From contig JANXBK010000010.1 in the NCBI GenBank assembly GCA_025057595.1, forward strand, positions 1-54,605: 54,605 nt of DNA, given 5' to 3'. Position 1 is the stretch's first letter, and the number at the start of each line of letters is the position of its first letter. Shown here one piece after another: positions 18,962 to 26,901 of the stretch. Both the position numbers and the translations under genes were made by a program. This DNA is from Thermodesulfovibrio sp. GTDB taxonomy: Bacteria > Nitrospirota > Thermodesulfovibrionia > Thermodesulfovibrionales > Thermodesulfovibrionaceae. The notes under the pieces are model-generated. The model was not told the DNA's origin, ran no database searches, and worked only from the letters and a program-made list of their open reading frames with translations.

Positions 18962-19803
18962 AGACTCTCTATATCCTCCGTGGATATTAAGTTTGTCAGA
19001 TCGTTTATTATTACCTCCAGAGTTGGAAGATCCAGAATTTCATAAACTTCCTTTTGTTTAAAATCATAGGGAGTTTTTATTTTAAAGGGATAGTAATTAA
19101 GTTCATGAGCGAGATAATCGGAAAGATGCACTAATGCAACTGTAGAAGAATTATTCTTTGATTTTTTTGGATTTTCATGATGTAAGAATATTACATCCTG
19201 TAAAACTTCTGGTAAACCCCATGGCTCGGCAATCCATTTTCCAACTTCAGAATGAGTTGTATTAATAGCTTTTTTTTCTGCTTCTAAAACAGACAGTCCA
19301 TCAGAAATATAGCTTTCTATTTTTTTGAAATACTCATAAAAGGAAAAATGAATTCCTAATAATCCTAAATCATGTAAAGCACCTGCTGTAAAATTCTCCT
19401 CTGCTTCTAAATTTAGATATTTTTCAGATATAATTTGAGATACTATACCTGTGATAATTGAGTGCCTAAAAAGCCTTTTATAACTTTCTTCTCTTGTTTC
19501 AATAGGTTTAAAGATACTAAATACTGCAATACTTAATGCGATATTCTTTAAGGATTTAAATCCTATTTTAAGTAAAGCATCTTTAACTGAGGTAATAGGT
19601 TTATAAGAGCCAATATAGACTATATTAGCAACACCTAAAACTTTTGACATTATTGGTGGATCTCTTTCAATAATTTCTACTAATTCATCAAGATGTGTTG
19701 TTTCTTTCGCAGTTAAACTAATAATTTTTTGTGCTGTGTAGGAAAGAGTCGGAATTTTCTTAAGTTTTTGAATTTCAATTCTTATTTCATCTGTAGGATT
19801 CAT
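18958..19803 (-). CDS. HDOD domain signalling protein
   Basis: 281-residue HDOD protein, a degenerate relative of HD phosphohydrolases. The order is typical: LKKIPTLSYTAQKIISLTA, IIERDPPIMSKVLGVANI, KDALLKIGFKSLKNIALSIA, then GALHDLGLLGIH and VGKWIAEPWGLPEVLQDVIFLHH. A histidine-aspartate pair survives in ALHDLG, so weak metal binding is possible. HDOD proteins act as scaffolds in signalling. Co-transcribed with the diguanylate cyclase (four-base overlap), so they probably act on one pathway. Confidence 0.88.
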   Translation of the reverse strand: MNPTDEIRIEIQKLKKIPTLSYTAQKIISLTAKETTHLDELVEIIERDPPIMSKVLGVANIVYIGSYKPITSVKDALLKIGFKSLKNIALSIAVFSIFKPIETREESYKRLFRHSIITGIVSQIISEKYLNLEAEENFTAGALHDLGLLGIHFSFYEYFKKIESYISDGLSVLEAEKKAINTTHSEVGKWIAEPWGLPEVLQDVIFLHHENPKKSKNNSSTVALVHLSDYLAHELNYYPFKIKTPYDFKQKEVYEILDLPTLEVIINDLTNLISTEDIESL

Positions 19804-19833
19804 TTTAGTATTAGAAATGATACAATATAAATT

Positions 19834-20100
19834 ATGGAATTTTCAACAACTTTAAATAATTTTGTTGGTATTATAGCAGGCATAATAACCACTTCAGCAC
19901 TCATTCCTCAAGCACTAAAGATTTATAAAACAAAGTCAGCTAAAGATATTTCTCTTTCGATGTTCATATTTTTAGCAGTTGGAATAGCATTATGGCTTCT
20001 TTATGGAATTTTGATTAAAGAGATTCCTGTAATCCTTGCTAACTCTGTATCTTTAGTTATTATATTTTCAATAATATTTATGAAACTTCGTTATGGATAG
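19834..20100 (+). CDS. SemiSWEET-type sugar transporter
   Basis: 88-residue membrane protein with three hydrophobic segments, the half-size form of eukaryotic SWEET transporters that works as a dimer. The PQ motif is in TTSALIPQALKIYKTKSAKD, and the third helix carries LANSVSLVIIFSIIF. Expected to mediate facilitated sugar movement across the inner membrane; substrate unknown. TGA-TACAAT lies seven bases before the ATG, with no Shine-Dalgarno sequence. Overlaps the end of the convergent DAHP synthase by 10 bases. Confidence 0.88.
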   Translation: MEFSTTLNNFVGIIAGIITTSALIPQALKIYKTKSAKDISLSMFIFLAVGIALWLLYGILIKEIPVILANSVSLVIIFSIIFMKLRYG

Positions 20101-21110
20101 ACTCTTCCTACAACTTCTGTAAATCTTTTAATTTTTTCAATCATTTTACCAAATGTATCAAAATCAAGCGACTGTATTCCGTCAGAGAGAGCTTTTTCAG
20201 GTTCGGGATGAACTTCTACCATTATTCCATCAGCTCCAGCAGCTACAGCAGCAAAAGCCATGTCAGGAACATACTTTGCATGTCCAGTGGCATGAGAAGG
20301 ATCAATAATGACTGGAAGATGTGTTTCTTCTTTTAGTACTGAAACAGCTGATATATCAAGAGTGTTTCTTGTTGCAGTCTCAAATGTTCTTATTCCTCTC
20401 TCACATAAGATTACATTCATATTTCCCTCACTTAAAATGTACTCAGCACTCATTAACCACTCTTTTATTGTCATAGACATACCCCTTTTAAGTATCACCG
20501 GCTTTTTAGTTTGTCCAACTTTTTTGAGTAGTTCAAAATTTTGAGCATTTCTTGTTCCTATCTGAAGTAGATCAACATACTCACTGACAAGCTCTACATG
20601 TTCTGGATTTACTACTTCTGTGACAGTAGGCAACCCTGTAGTTTCACTTGCAGCTTTAAGGAGCTTAAGTCCTTCTTTACCTAATCCTTGGAAAGAGTAA
20701 GGTGATGTGCGGGGTTTGAAGGCACCTCCTCTTAATATGTGGGCTCCCAGCAGTTTTACAGTTTTTGCTGTTAACATAATTTGCTCCTCGCTTTCAACCG
20801 CACAGGGTCCGGCAATAACGACTATTCCGTCTCCTCCAATCGCAATATTTCTAACTTTAATCACTGTTTTTTCCTTTTTTATTTCTCTTGAGGCTAATTT
20901 ATAAGGTTTAAGAATTGGTATAACTGCCTCAACTCCTGGAAGAGCCTCAAGACTCTGAAGCGTGAATTTTCCTCTTTCATCACCAACAGCACCTATTACA
21001 TTTCTTGTTTTGCCATAGATCACATGAGCTTTGTAACCAAGTTCTTCTATTTTTGTGATAACCCTTTTTAGTTGCTCTTCTGTTGCTTCTGGTTTCATTA
21101 CTATCACCAT
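20091..21110 (-). CDS. aroF: 3-deoxy-7-phosphoheptulonate synthase with N-terminal ACT/ferredoxin-like domain
   Basis: Entry enzyme of the shikimate pathway: joins PEP and erythrose 4-phosphate. 339 residues: regulatory ferredoxin-like domain about 1-70 (MVIVMKPEATEEQLKRVI) and type I DAHP synthase barrel about 80-339 (VIAGPCAVESEEQI, LRGGAFKPRTSPYSFQGLG, IIDPSHATGHAKYVPDMA, ADGIMVEVHPEPEKALSDG). I take the ATG at 21110, eight bases after AAGGAGGT, rather than the in-frame GTG at 21119 inside that motif. Preceded by a complete aromatic-amino-acid attenuator (21141-21258). The symbol follows the Thermotoga/Bacillus-type naming. Confidence 0.95.
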   Translation of the reverse strand: MVIVMKPEATEEQLKRVITKIEELGYKAHVIYGKTRNVIGAVGDERGKFTLQSLEALPGVEAVIPILKPYKLASREIKKEKTVIKVRNIAIGGDGIVVIAGPCAVESEEQIMLTAKTVKLLGAHILRGGAFKPRTSPYSFQGLGKEGLKLLKAASETTGLPTVTEVVNPEHVELVSEYVDLLQIGTRNAQNFELLKKVGQTKKPVILKRGMSMTIKEWLMSAEYILSEGNMNVILCERGIRTFETATRNTLDISAVSVLKEETHLPVIIDPSHATGHAKYVPDMAFAAVAAGADGIMVEVHPEPEKALSDGIQSLDFDTFGKMIEKIKRFTEVVGRVYP

Positions 21111-21140
21111 TTTTAACACCTCCTTATTTTCTCTAAAAAT

Positions 21141-21186
21141 AAAAAACGGATCTCAGGGGATTTTCTGCCCCTGACATCCGTTTTTT
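21141..21186 (-). terminator. intrinsic terminator of the attenuator
   Basis: Lower stem AAAAAACGGAT (21141-21151) with ATCCGTTTTTT (21176-21186), upper stem 21153-21159 with 21168-21174, one C-C mismatch between, and an 8-base loop. The T-run on the minus strand lies at 21146-21141. It sits between the leader peptide and the DAHP synthase Shine-Dalgarno sequence. Confidence 0.85.
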
Positions 21187-21216
21187 AATTTAAAATAATC
21201 TGTCAGAGGCAGATTA
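21141..21216 (-). promoter_or_regulatory. transcription attenuator of DAHP synthase (alternative hairpins)
   Basis: Reading on the minus strand after the leader peptide. Hairpin 1:2 pairs 21215-21210 with 21202-21197 (AATCTG/CAGATT). Antiterminator 2:3 pairs 21212-21201 (CTGCCTCTGACA) with 21176-21165 (TGTCAGGGGCAG), 12 bp with one G-U. Terminator 3:4 has a 7-bp GC-rich upper stem (21174-21168 with 21059-offset partner 21159-21153) and an 11-bp lower stem ending in a T-run (21151-21141). The three foldings exclude one another. Ribosome stalling on aromatic codons would favour 2:3 and read-through. Confidence 0.85.
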
Positions 21217-21258
21217 GATGAAGAAAAAGCCAAACCAATAAAATACTCTTTTGAACAT
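21214..21258 (-). CDS. aromatic leader peptide [14 protein letters not shown]
   Basis: 14-codon open frame with an AAGGAG ribosome binding site about five bases upstream. Eight of the 14 residues are aromatic: six Phe, one Tyr and one Trp. This matches the role of control codons sensing charged tRNA-Phe, -Tyr and -Trp. The stop codon lies in the first arm of hairpin 1:2, so a ribosome that finishes the peptide masks the antiterminator arm. It resembles the pheA/pheST leaders of enteric bacteria in concept but precedes DAHP synthase here. Confidence 0.87.
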   Translation of the reverse strand: MFKRVFYWFGFFFI

Positions 21259-21273
21259 TTCTTTCTCCTTTTG

Positions 21274-21347
21274 TCGGGGTGAGAGGATTTGAACCTCCGA
21301 CACCACGGTCCCGAACCGTGTGCGCTACCAGACTGCGCTACACCCCG
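21274..21347 (-). tRNA. tRNA-Pro (anticodon CGG)
   Basis: Full cloverleaf: acceptor CGGGGTG/CACCCCG, D arm GCGCAGTCTGGTAGCGC, anticodon stem CACGG/CCGTG with loop TTCGGGA (anticodon CGG), and T arm GGAGG TTCAAAT CCTCT. CCA is not encoded. It begins 10 bases after the pgeF stop and ends only about four bases before the Shine-Dalgarno sequence of the aromatic leader peptide, so it probably shares their transcript. Confidence 0.95.
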
Positions 21348-21357
21348 TTTTTTATTA

Positions 21358-22008
21358 TTATAACATTCCTATTATTCCGTATTGTCTTCCAGCAAACTTT
21401 TTTTTATGCCTATAGGAAGCATAAAGGTTACTTTTACAATAGGTACAATCAGGACAGATCCATATATTTTCCTTTGGGATATTTAAAGATAAAGCTTGAA
21501 GAAGATTTGCAATGGAAAGATCAACATGTTTTTTCCCATCAAAGCTTAAAATAAACTCTTCAGATGGTGTTTGAGTTTTAAGAGCTTCAATAACATCCTG
21601 TCCAACTTCATAACAACATCCCTTTATACTTGGTCCCATTGCAATAAGTAAATGTGCTGGATTAGAGTTAAAAGTCTCTTTCATCTTTATAATTGTTCTT
21701 TTAAGAATTCCTTTTGCAGTTCCTCTCCAGCCTGCATGAACAGCAGCAACTACTTTAGCTGAAGGATCAAAAATCAGTATTGGAACGCAATCCGCTACTT
21801 TTACACCGATAAGTATATTTCTCTTGTCAGTTATAACTGCATCAGCTATCTTACGGTCTATATAGTCTTTCAAAACTAATACATTATCAGTATGTCTTTG
21901 AATTGGAAAATATAGCGGAGAAGTTAAATAATCAAGATTAAAATTTTTCCCTGTAAACAAAGCTAAGATGTTATAATCTTTTAAATTTTCTGGATACAGA
22001 ATATGCAT
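21358..22008 (-). CDS. pgeF: YfiH/PgeF-family multicopper polyphenol oxidase-like protein (purine nucleoside phosphorylase / peptidoglycan editing)
   Basis: 216-residue protein of the DUF152 family. The metal-binding His/Cys region is present: VGVKVADCVPILIFDP, VAAVHAGWRGTAKG, AMGPSIKGCCYEVGQDV and the C-terminal CPDCTYCKSNLYASYRH. Members have been described as laccase-like, as purine nucleoside phosphorylases and as peptidoglycan editing factors; which applies here cannot be read. TATAAT lies five bases before the ATG (22014-22019), without a Shine-Dalgarno sequence. tRNA-Pro and the DAHP synthase leader follow with very short gaps. Confidence 0.9.
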   Translation of the reverse strand: MHILYPENLKDYNILALFTGKNFNLDYLTSPLYFPIQRHTDNVLVLKDYIDRKIADAVITDKRNILIGVKVADCVPILIFDPSAKVVAAVHAGWRGTAKGILKRTIIKMKETFNSNPAHLLIAMGPSIKGCCYEVGQDVIEALKTQTPSEEFILSFDGKKHVDLSIANLLQALSLNIPKENIWICPDCTYCKSNLYASYRHKKKFAGRQYGIIGML

Positions 22009-22061
22009 ATTTAATTATACAAAAAATTTATTTTTAACGATATTTTTTGCAATAATAAATT

Positions 22062-23318
22062 ATGGCAGTTTACTTTAAAAGTCAAGTAAAGGAAATTCCA
22101 AAAGCAAAAAGTTTAGTAAGAGTAGAGATGAAACATCTTCAAGTTGGTAAGCCTCTTCCTTTTGATGTTTATATAGTAGATGATGGAATTCATAAAAAAG
22201 TTTTTAATAAAGGCACAGTAATATCAAGACTGTATTTGGAGATTTTAAAAGAAAAAGGGATAAGTCATATTTATGTTGAGCCTATCGCTAAGGAAATTAT
22301 GGAAGATTATGTTCGTAAAAAGCCTCAAAAGGAGTCTGGATTTGACAGTCCAGTTGTTTTTAAAAATTACTCATTTCTTAAAGAAAAATACTTTCAAATT
22401 GAAAAAAGACTTATACTTCCAGAGACACAAATAAATTTTTCCCTCTATTTGCTTGATAGATTTGAACTTAAAAAGATTATTGAAGCTTCTGAAAAAAAGC
22501 CTATAGTAGTTACAGAAAAGATGATTCCTCCTTTTGGGGATCTGGTTATTGAGCAAAAGGATATACCCCTATATAAAGCTTATATTGAGTCACTTGAAAC
22601 TCAAGTTGAAAATTTAAATAAAGAAAATCAGAAAGAGTTAAGAAATCTTGTTTTTAAGGAAAACTCAAAGATTGTTATCGTTGATTTACTGAAAGACCCA
22701 AGGAGTGGAGAAAAGATTAAAAAAGTTAGTAATTTTGTAATAAGTCTTGTTGAAACTGTAATTGAGGAGCCTGACTCAATTTATTCTCTGCTTACTTTAA
22801 AGGGTTATGACTACTATACTTATACACATTGTGTTAATGTAGGCGTATTAGCTACTGGCTTAGGTATTCAACTTGGATTAAAAAAGGAGGATATTTATAA
22901 ACTTGGTCTTGGAGCAATACTACACGATATTGGGAAATCTGAGATACCTCATGAAATACTTAATAAACAAGGCCGACTAAATGACACGGAATACAAAATA
23001 ATACAGCAACATGTAATTAAAGGTTATGAAATTCTAAAAGACAGAAAAGAAATACCTTCAGAGTCATTAATTGCAGTTATACAGCATCATGAAAAGATAA
23101 GTGGAAAGGGATATCCTTTTAAGTTAAAGGATGGAGAGATTAAAATTTTTGGAAGAATCGCAGCAATAGCAGACTGTTATGATGCACTAACAACCCGAAG
23201 ACCCTATAAACCTCCATTAACCCCCTTTTTTGCCTTATCTATACTCGTTAAAGAAAAGAGCAACTACGATTCAGAGCTTTTAAAGTTATTTATAAAGATG
23301 CTTGGTAAAATAAGATGA
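22062..23318 (+). CDS. HD-GYP domain phosphodiesterase
   Basis: 418-residue probable cyclic-di-GMP phosphodiesterase. The N-terminal DUF3391-type region (about 15-80: VEMKHLQVGKPLPFDVYI) precedes a linker and the HD-GYP domain (about 240-415). Catalytic motifs are intact: HCVNVGVLATG, HDIGKSEIPHEIL near 288, QHHEKISGKGYP near 341, and ADCYDALTTRRPYK. Together with the GGDEF and HDOD genes it makes a local cluster that can make and destroy the same second messenger. Candidate -10 TGC-AATAAT five bases before the ATG. Confidence 0.92.
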   Translation: MAVYFKSQVKEIPKAKSLVRVEMKHLQVGKPLPFDVYIVDDGIHKKVFNKGTVISRLYLEILKEKGISHIYVEPIAKEIMEDYVRKKPQKESGFDSPVVFKNYSFLKEKYFQIEKRLILPETQINFSLYLLDRFELKKIIEASEKKPIVVTEKMIPPFGDLVIEQKDIPLYKAYIESLETQVENLNKENQKELRNLVFKENSKIVIVDLLKDPRSGEKIKKVSNFVISLVETVIEEPDSIYSLLTLKGYDYYTYTHCVNVGVLATGLGIQLGLKKEDIYKLGLGAILHDIGKSEIPHEILNKQGRLNDTEYKIIQQHVIKGYEILKDRKEIPSESLIAVIQHHEKISGKGYPFKLKDGEIKIFGRIAAIADCYDALTTRRPYKPPLTPFFALSILVKEKSNYDSELLKLFIKMLGKIR

Positions 23319-24559
23319 AAAATTTATTTGAAGAAAGTTTATCTAAATCAAAATCTGAACCTCTCCCATATAGAATGGCTCCAAGAAATCTTGAGGAGTA
23401 TGTAGGACAAAGCCATATTCTGTCAGAGGGTAAACTTTTAAGAAGAGCAATTGACTCAGACAAAGTAACATCTCTTATTCTTTATGGTCCTCCAGGAGTT
23501 GGAAAGACTGCCTTAGCAAGAGTAATTGCTAATAAAACAAAAGCTCACTTTCAGTGGCTTAATGCTACTACATTAAGCATTGATGAGTTAAGAAAGTATA
23601 TCACAACAGCACGTCAGAGACGATCAAAAGGTGAAAGAACTATATTTTTTATTGATGAGATTCACAGATTAAACAGAATTTCTCAAGATGCGCTTCTTCC
23701 TGATATTGAAGAGGGAAACATAATACTTATTGGTGCAACAGTAGAAAATCCTTTTTTTTATTTAAACAGCGCTCTTCTTTCAAGAAGTCATATTTTTGAG
23801 CTTAAGCCTCTGACTGATGAAGAGATTATTGAAATTTTAAAAAGAGCTTTAGAAGATAAAGAACGAGGATTTGGGACTCTAAAAGTATACATTACAGATG
23901 AGGCGATCAGACACATTGCAAAATCATCAGATGGAGATGCAAGAAAAGCTTTATCTGCTCTTGAAATAGCTGTTTTAACAACTGCTCCAAATGCTGAAGG
24001 TGTTATTAATATTGATATTAAGACAGCGGAAGAGAGTATTCAGAAAAAACATATTGTCTATGATAGAGCAGGAGATCAACACTACGATACAGTTTCAGCT
24101 TTTATTAAAAGTATGCGTGGCAGCGATCCAGATGCCACATTGTACTGGCTTGCTAAAATGATTTATGCCGGTGAAGACCCCAGATTTATAGCTCGCAGAA
24201 TTGTCATTGCTGCAGCCGAAGAAGTTGGTAATGCTGATCCATTGGCTCTTGTTGTGGCTACAGCAGCTTCTCAGGCAGTTGAGATAGTTGGAATGCCAGA
24301 GGCAAGAATAATTCTTGCTCAAGCAGCAATTTATGTTGCTAAGGCTCCAAAAAGCAATGCTTGTCTTAGAGCAATTGAAGAAGCATTAAAGGATATTGAG
24401 TCGGAAAGAACTCAAGCTGTACCTGAACATCTTAAAGATTCTCACTACAAAGGAGCTAAAAGGCTTGGGCGTGGTAAAGGCTATAAATATCCTCACGATT
24501 ATGGAGGATATGTTGAACAAAAGTACATGCTTAAACAAAAGAAATATTATAAGTCTTAG
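23315..24559 (+). CDS. rarA: replication-associated recombination protein A (AAA+ ATPase)
   Basis: RarA/MgsA-type AAA+ ATPase of 414 residues that acts at stalled forks. Walker A GPPGVGKTALARVI near 58, Walker B IFFIDEIHRLNR, sensor-1 ILIGATVENPFF, sensor-2 region SSDGDARKALSALEIA, then the tetramerisation domain with KSMRGSDPDATLYWLAKM and GNADPLALVVATAA. Overlaps the HD-GYP gene by four bases and converges on queE (4-base overlap of ends). Confidence 0.95.
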   Translation: MKNLFEESLSKSKSEPLPYRMAPRNLEEYVGQSHILSEGKLLRRAIDSDKVTSLILYGPPGVGKTALARVIANKTKAHFQWLNATTLSIDELRKYITTARQRRSKGERTIFFIDEIHRLNRISQDALLPDIEEGNIILIGATVENPFFYLNSALLSRSHIFELKPLTDEEIIEILKRALEDKERGFGTLKVYITDEAIRHIAKSSDGDARKALSALEIAVLTTAPNAEGVINIDIKTAEESIQKKHIVYDRAGDQHYDTVSAFIKSMRGSDPDATLYWLAKMIYAGEDPRFIARRIVIAAAEEVGNADPLALVVATAASQAVEIVGMPEARIILAQAAIYVAKAPKSNACLRAIEEALKDIESERTQAVPEHLKDSHYKGAKRLGRGKGYKYPHDYGGYVEQKYMLKQKKYYKS

Positions 24560-25182
24560 ACTCCTCTTTTGTTTCCAAAAATATATTTGTGAAGTTGTAA
24601 ATTAAGCCTTGCAGTTAGACTATCCTTTAGAATCCATTTTGCAAGCTCTTCTGCAGATAGTATTCCATAAGCAGGAGAGAGAAGTATCTCTTTAACATTT
24701 ATTTTATGAGTTTTTATAAAATCTTTTGCCCACTCATAATCCTCTTTATTTGTTAAGACAAACTTAATTTCATCTTCTTTTTTTAAAAATCTAAGATTAT
24801 CAATTAGATTTTTATCGCTCATTCCACTTCCTGGAGTTTTTATATCCATGATTATTTTTGCTTTTGGATTTATTTTTTCAACTGAAACTGAACCATTTGT
24901 TTCTATTAGGACATTGTAATTTTTAACAAGCATATCAATAAGCTCATATACTTCCTCTTGAAGAAGTGGCTCCCCACCTGTTATTTCTACATAGTTTAAA
25001 TTATATTTTTTGATCTCTCTAATAATTTCATCAACTTCCATATCAACTCCTTCATAGTAAGCATATTTTGTGTCACAGTAACTACATCTTAGATTGCAGC
25101 CTGTAACTCTTACAAATATCATAGGCAGTCCTACGAGGGAGCTTTCTCCTTGAATACTTGTAAAGATTTCGCATATCTTCAT
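24556..25182 (-). CDS. queE: 7-carboxy-7-deazaguanine synthase (radical SAM)
   Basis: Radical-SAM enzyme of queuosine/7-deazapurine synthesis that converts carboxy-tetrahydropterin to CDG. 208 residues. The iron-sulfur motif is CNLRCSYC (Cys29, Cys33, Cys36; CX3CX2C), preceded by the family marker FTSIQGESSLVGLPMIFVR. EITGGEPLLQ binds SAM. queC, queD and queF are not in the window. Overlaps its upstream neighbour by four bases. Confidence 0.93.
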   Translation of the reverse strand: MKICEIFTSIQGESSLVGLPMIFVRVTGCNLRCSYCDTKYAYYEGVDMEVDEIIREIKKYNLNYVEITGGEPLLQEEVYELIDMLVKNYNVLIETNGSVSVEKINPKAKIIMDIKTPGSGMSDKNLIDNLRFLKKEDEIKFVLTNKEDYEWAKDFIKTHKINVKEILLSPAYGILSAEELAKWILKDSLTARLNLQLHKYIFGNKRGV

Positions 25183-26081
25183 ATTTTAATGTGAGAGTTT
25201 ATTATTCTGTATCCTTGGAAGGTTTCCTTTAACCATACTTTTACAGTAAATCTATCATTTGGAAGAAATCCATAGGCAAGCTCTTTCCATAAAACTAATA
25301 CAGAATCACCCTCCTTTTTAATAACTGCAACTGGATGTTTCGCAAAAGAAAGAAATACTCTTACAGCTTTAGATTCCTTAGATTTTAAAATTGCCTCATC
25401 ATTTTTTATTTTATATTTTTCATCTATATAGACACGTTTTGTAAAAAGATCAACAAATCCTGTTGTATACTCCTCATGAAAACGAGCTACAAACCACCAT
25501 CTTAAAAAATCATTCGGAAGCGGATAAACTCTGTATTGGTGAGCCTCAATTTTTTGCTTTAAAAACTCTTTTGCCTCAACTTTAAGATATGCCTTTGTTG
25601 TAATATATGATGCAATAAAGACTAAAGCAATAACATAAAGAAATTTTGCTTGTTTTTTTAGTTTAATTGAAACTCCTACAGCAAACAAAAGAGGAAGTAA
25701 TATGTAGGGATCAACTATAAAAGTAAGAGACAAGTTATAAGAAGTATTGTCAATGGGAGAAAGAATTTTTGTTCCATACTGATTTGTAAGATCAAGCAAA
25801 ATATGAGTAAGATATCCTAAGAAAGATATAAAATATGTTTTTAAAAATCCTGTTTTTTTGTAAAGTAAAGTAGCTGGTATAAGAGGAAATAAAATCAATG
25901 CAAAGACTCCATGAGTAACGCCTCTGTGATATGTTAAGAAAAGCTCTTTATTATATATTCTAAGAAGGACATCTATATCAGGAATTAGAGAGGAAAGAAT
26001 GAGCACAAACAGAAGAATTTTCTTTTTAGTAATTAATTTTGACAATGTAAAGCCTGTTAAACTATGAGTTAATGGATCCAT
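25179..26081 (-). CDS. membrane-bound metal-dependent hydrolase (YdjM/DUF457 family)
   Basis: Membrane protein of about 300 residues from the start I prefer. It opens MDPLTHSLTGFTLSKLI, has LSSLIPDIDVLLRIYN and YHRGVTHGVFALILFPL, and two or more further membrane segments; the paired His and Asp residues are the family's metal ligands. An in-frame TTG exists at 26099, but family members begin MDPLTH, and TGT-TAAAAT (26090-26098) lies eight bases before the ATG at 26081. Cellular role unknown; related proteins respond to membrane or DNA stress. Confidence 0.82.
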   Translation of the reverse strand: MDPLTHSLTGFTLSKLITKKKILLFVLILSSLIPDIDVLLRIYNKELFLTYHRGVTHGVFALILFPLIPATLLYKKTGFLKTYFISFLGYLTHILLDLTNQYGTKILSPIDNTSYNLSLTFIVDPYILLPLLFAVGVSIKLKKQAKFLYVIALVFIASYITTKAYLKVEAKEFLKQKIEAHQYRVYPLPNDFLRWWFVARFHEEYTTGFVDLFTKRVYIDEKYKIKNDEAILKSKESKAVRVFLSFAKHPVAVIKKEGDSVLVLWKELAYGFLPNDRFTVKVWLKETFQGYRIINSHIKI

Positions 26082-26132
26082 TTTAAAAAATTTTAACAAA
26101 ATTTAAGTTTTAAAAAGAAATTTTGTTTAGAC

Positions 26133-26161
26133 TTGACATTTAAAAACTTTTTATGTATTAT
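26133..26161 (+). promoter_or_regulatory. sigma-70-type promoter of atpB-atpE
   Basis: TTGACA (26133-26138), 17-base spacer, TATTAT (26156-26161). It is followed by a short leader with AAAGGAGG and the GTG start at 26191. Confidence 0.8.
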
Positions 26162-26190
26162 ATTTTAAACTTCAAAAAAGGAGGCTTAAA

Positions 26191-26868
26191 GTGGAAGCAC
26201 CAACCTTCTTGGGTATGATTTTGCCAGATATTCCAGTTTATGTTAGTTATTCATGGTTAGCAATTTTATTTCTTATTTTCATCTCTTTAATTATACGTAG
26301 CAAATTATCACTTATACCTGCAGGTATTCAAAACTTTATGGAAGTTATAATGGAATTTCTAATGGGTCAAGCTCAGGCTTCTATAGGAAGTAAATATGCA
26401 CGAACGTTTATTCCTCTTTTAGGCACTTTATTTCTCTATATTCTGACTTGTAATCTGTTTGGTCTAATTCCTGGATTTGATTCGCCAACAGGAAATTTGA
26501 ATACTAATGCAGCTATGGCGGTTCCGGTATTCTTTCTTTATCACTTTTATGGTTTTAAAGTTCATGGAATAAGATATCTTGAGCATTTTTTAGGTCCAAT
26601 AAGAAGTATTTACGCTATACCTTTTATGGCTTTTATGTTCATTGTTGAATGGATTAGCCATATTGCAAGACCAATTACACTTTCTGTCCGACTCTTTGGT
26701 AATATGATGAGCAAGCATTTACTGTTAGGTGTGTTAGGAGTTTTGACTCCCTTACTTGTGCCTACTCTTGTATTAATTTTGGGTACAGCAGTTAGTTTTA
26801 TTCAAGCCTATATTTTTATGATTCTTACAGCAGCTTATATTGGTGGAGCTGTAGAAGAGCATCATTAA
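26191..26868 (+). CDS. atpB: ATP synthase F0 subunit a
   Basis: Proton-channel subunit of ATP synthase, 225 residues with five or six hydrophobic segments. The functional region ARPITLSVRLFGNMMS (about 160-174) contains the essential arginine, and the last helix carries FIQAYIFMILTAAYIGGA. GTG start after AAAGGAGG. Only atpB and atpE are here; the remaining F0 and F1 genes must lie elsewhere. Confidence 0.95.
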   Translation: MEAPTFLGMILPDIPVYVSYSWLAILFLIFISLIIRSKLSLIPAGIQNFMEVIMEFLMGQAQASIGSKYARTFIPLLGTLFLYILTCNLFGLIPGFDSPTGNLNTNAAMAVPVFFLYHFYGFKVHGIRYLEHFLGPIRSIYAIPFMAFMFIVEWISHIARPITLSVRLFGNMMSKHLLLGVLGVLTPLLVPTLVLILGTAVSFIQAYIFMILTAAYIGGAVEEHH

Positions 26869-26901
26869 TACTCTGAAAAAGAAAGGAGGTGTAAAAAGTA
26901 A

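Noticed and set aside
21279-21554. Forward open frame of 91 codons over the tRNA-Pro gene
   Set aside because: It starts inside the tRNA and is antisense to pgeF; a common artefact of tRNA reading frames.
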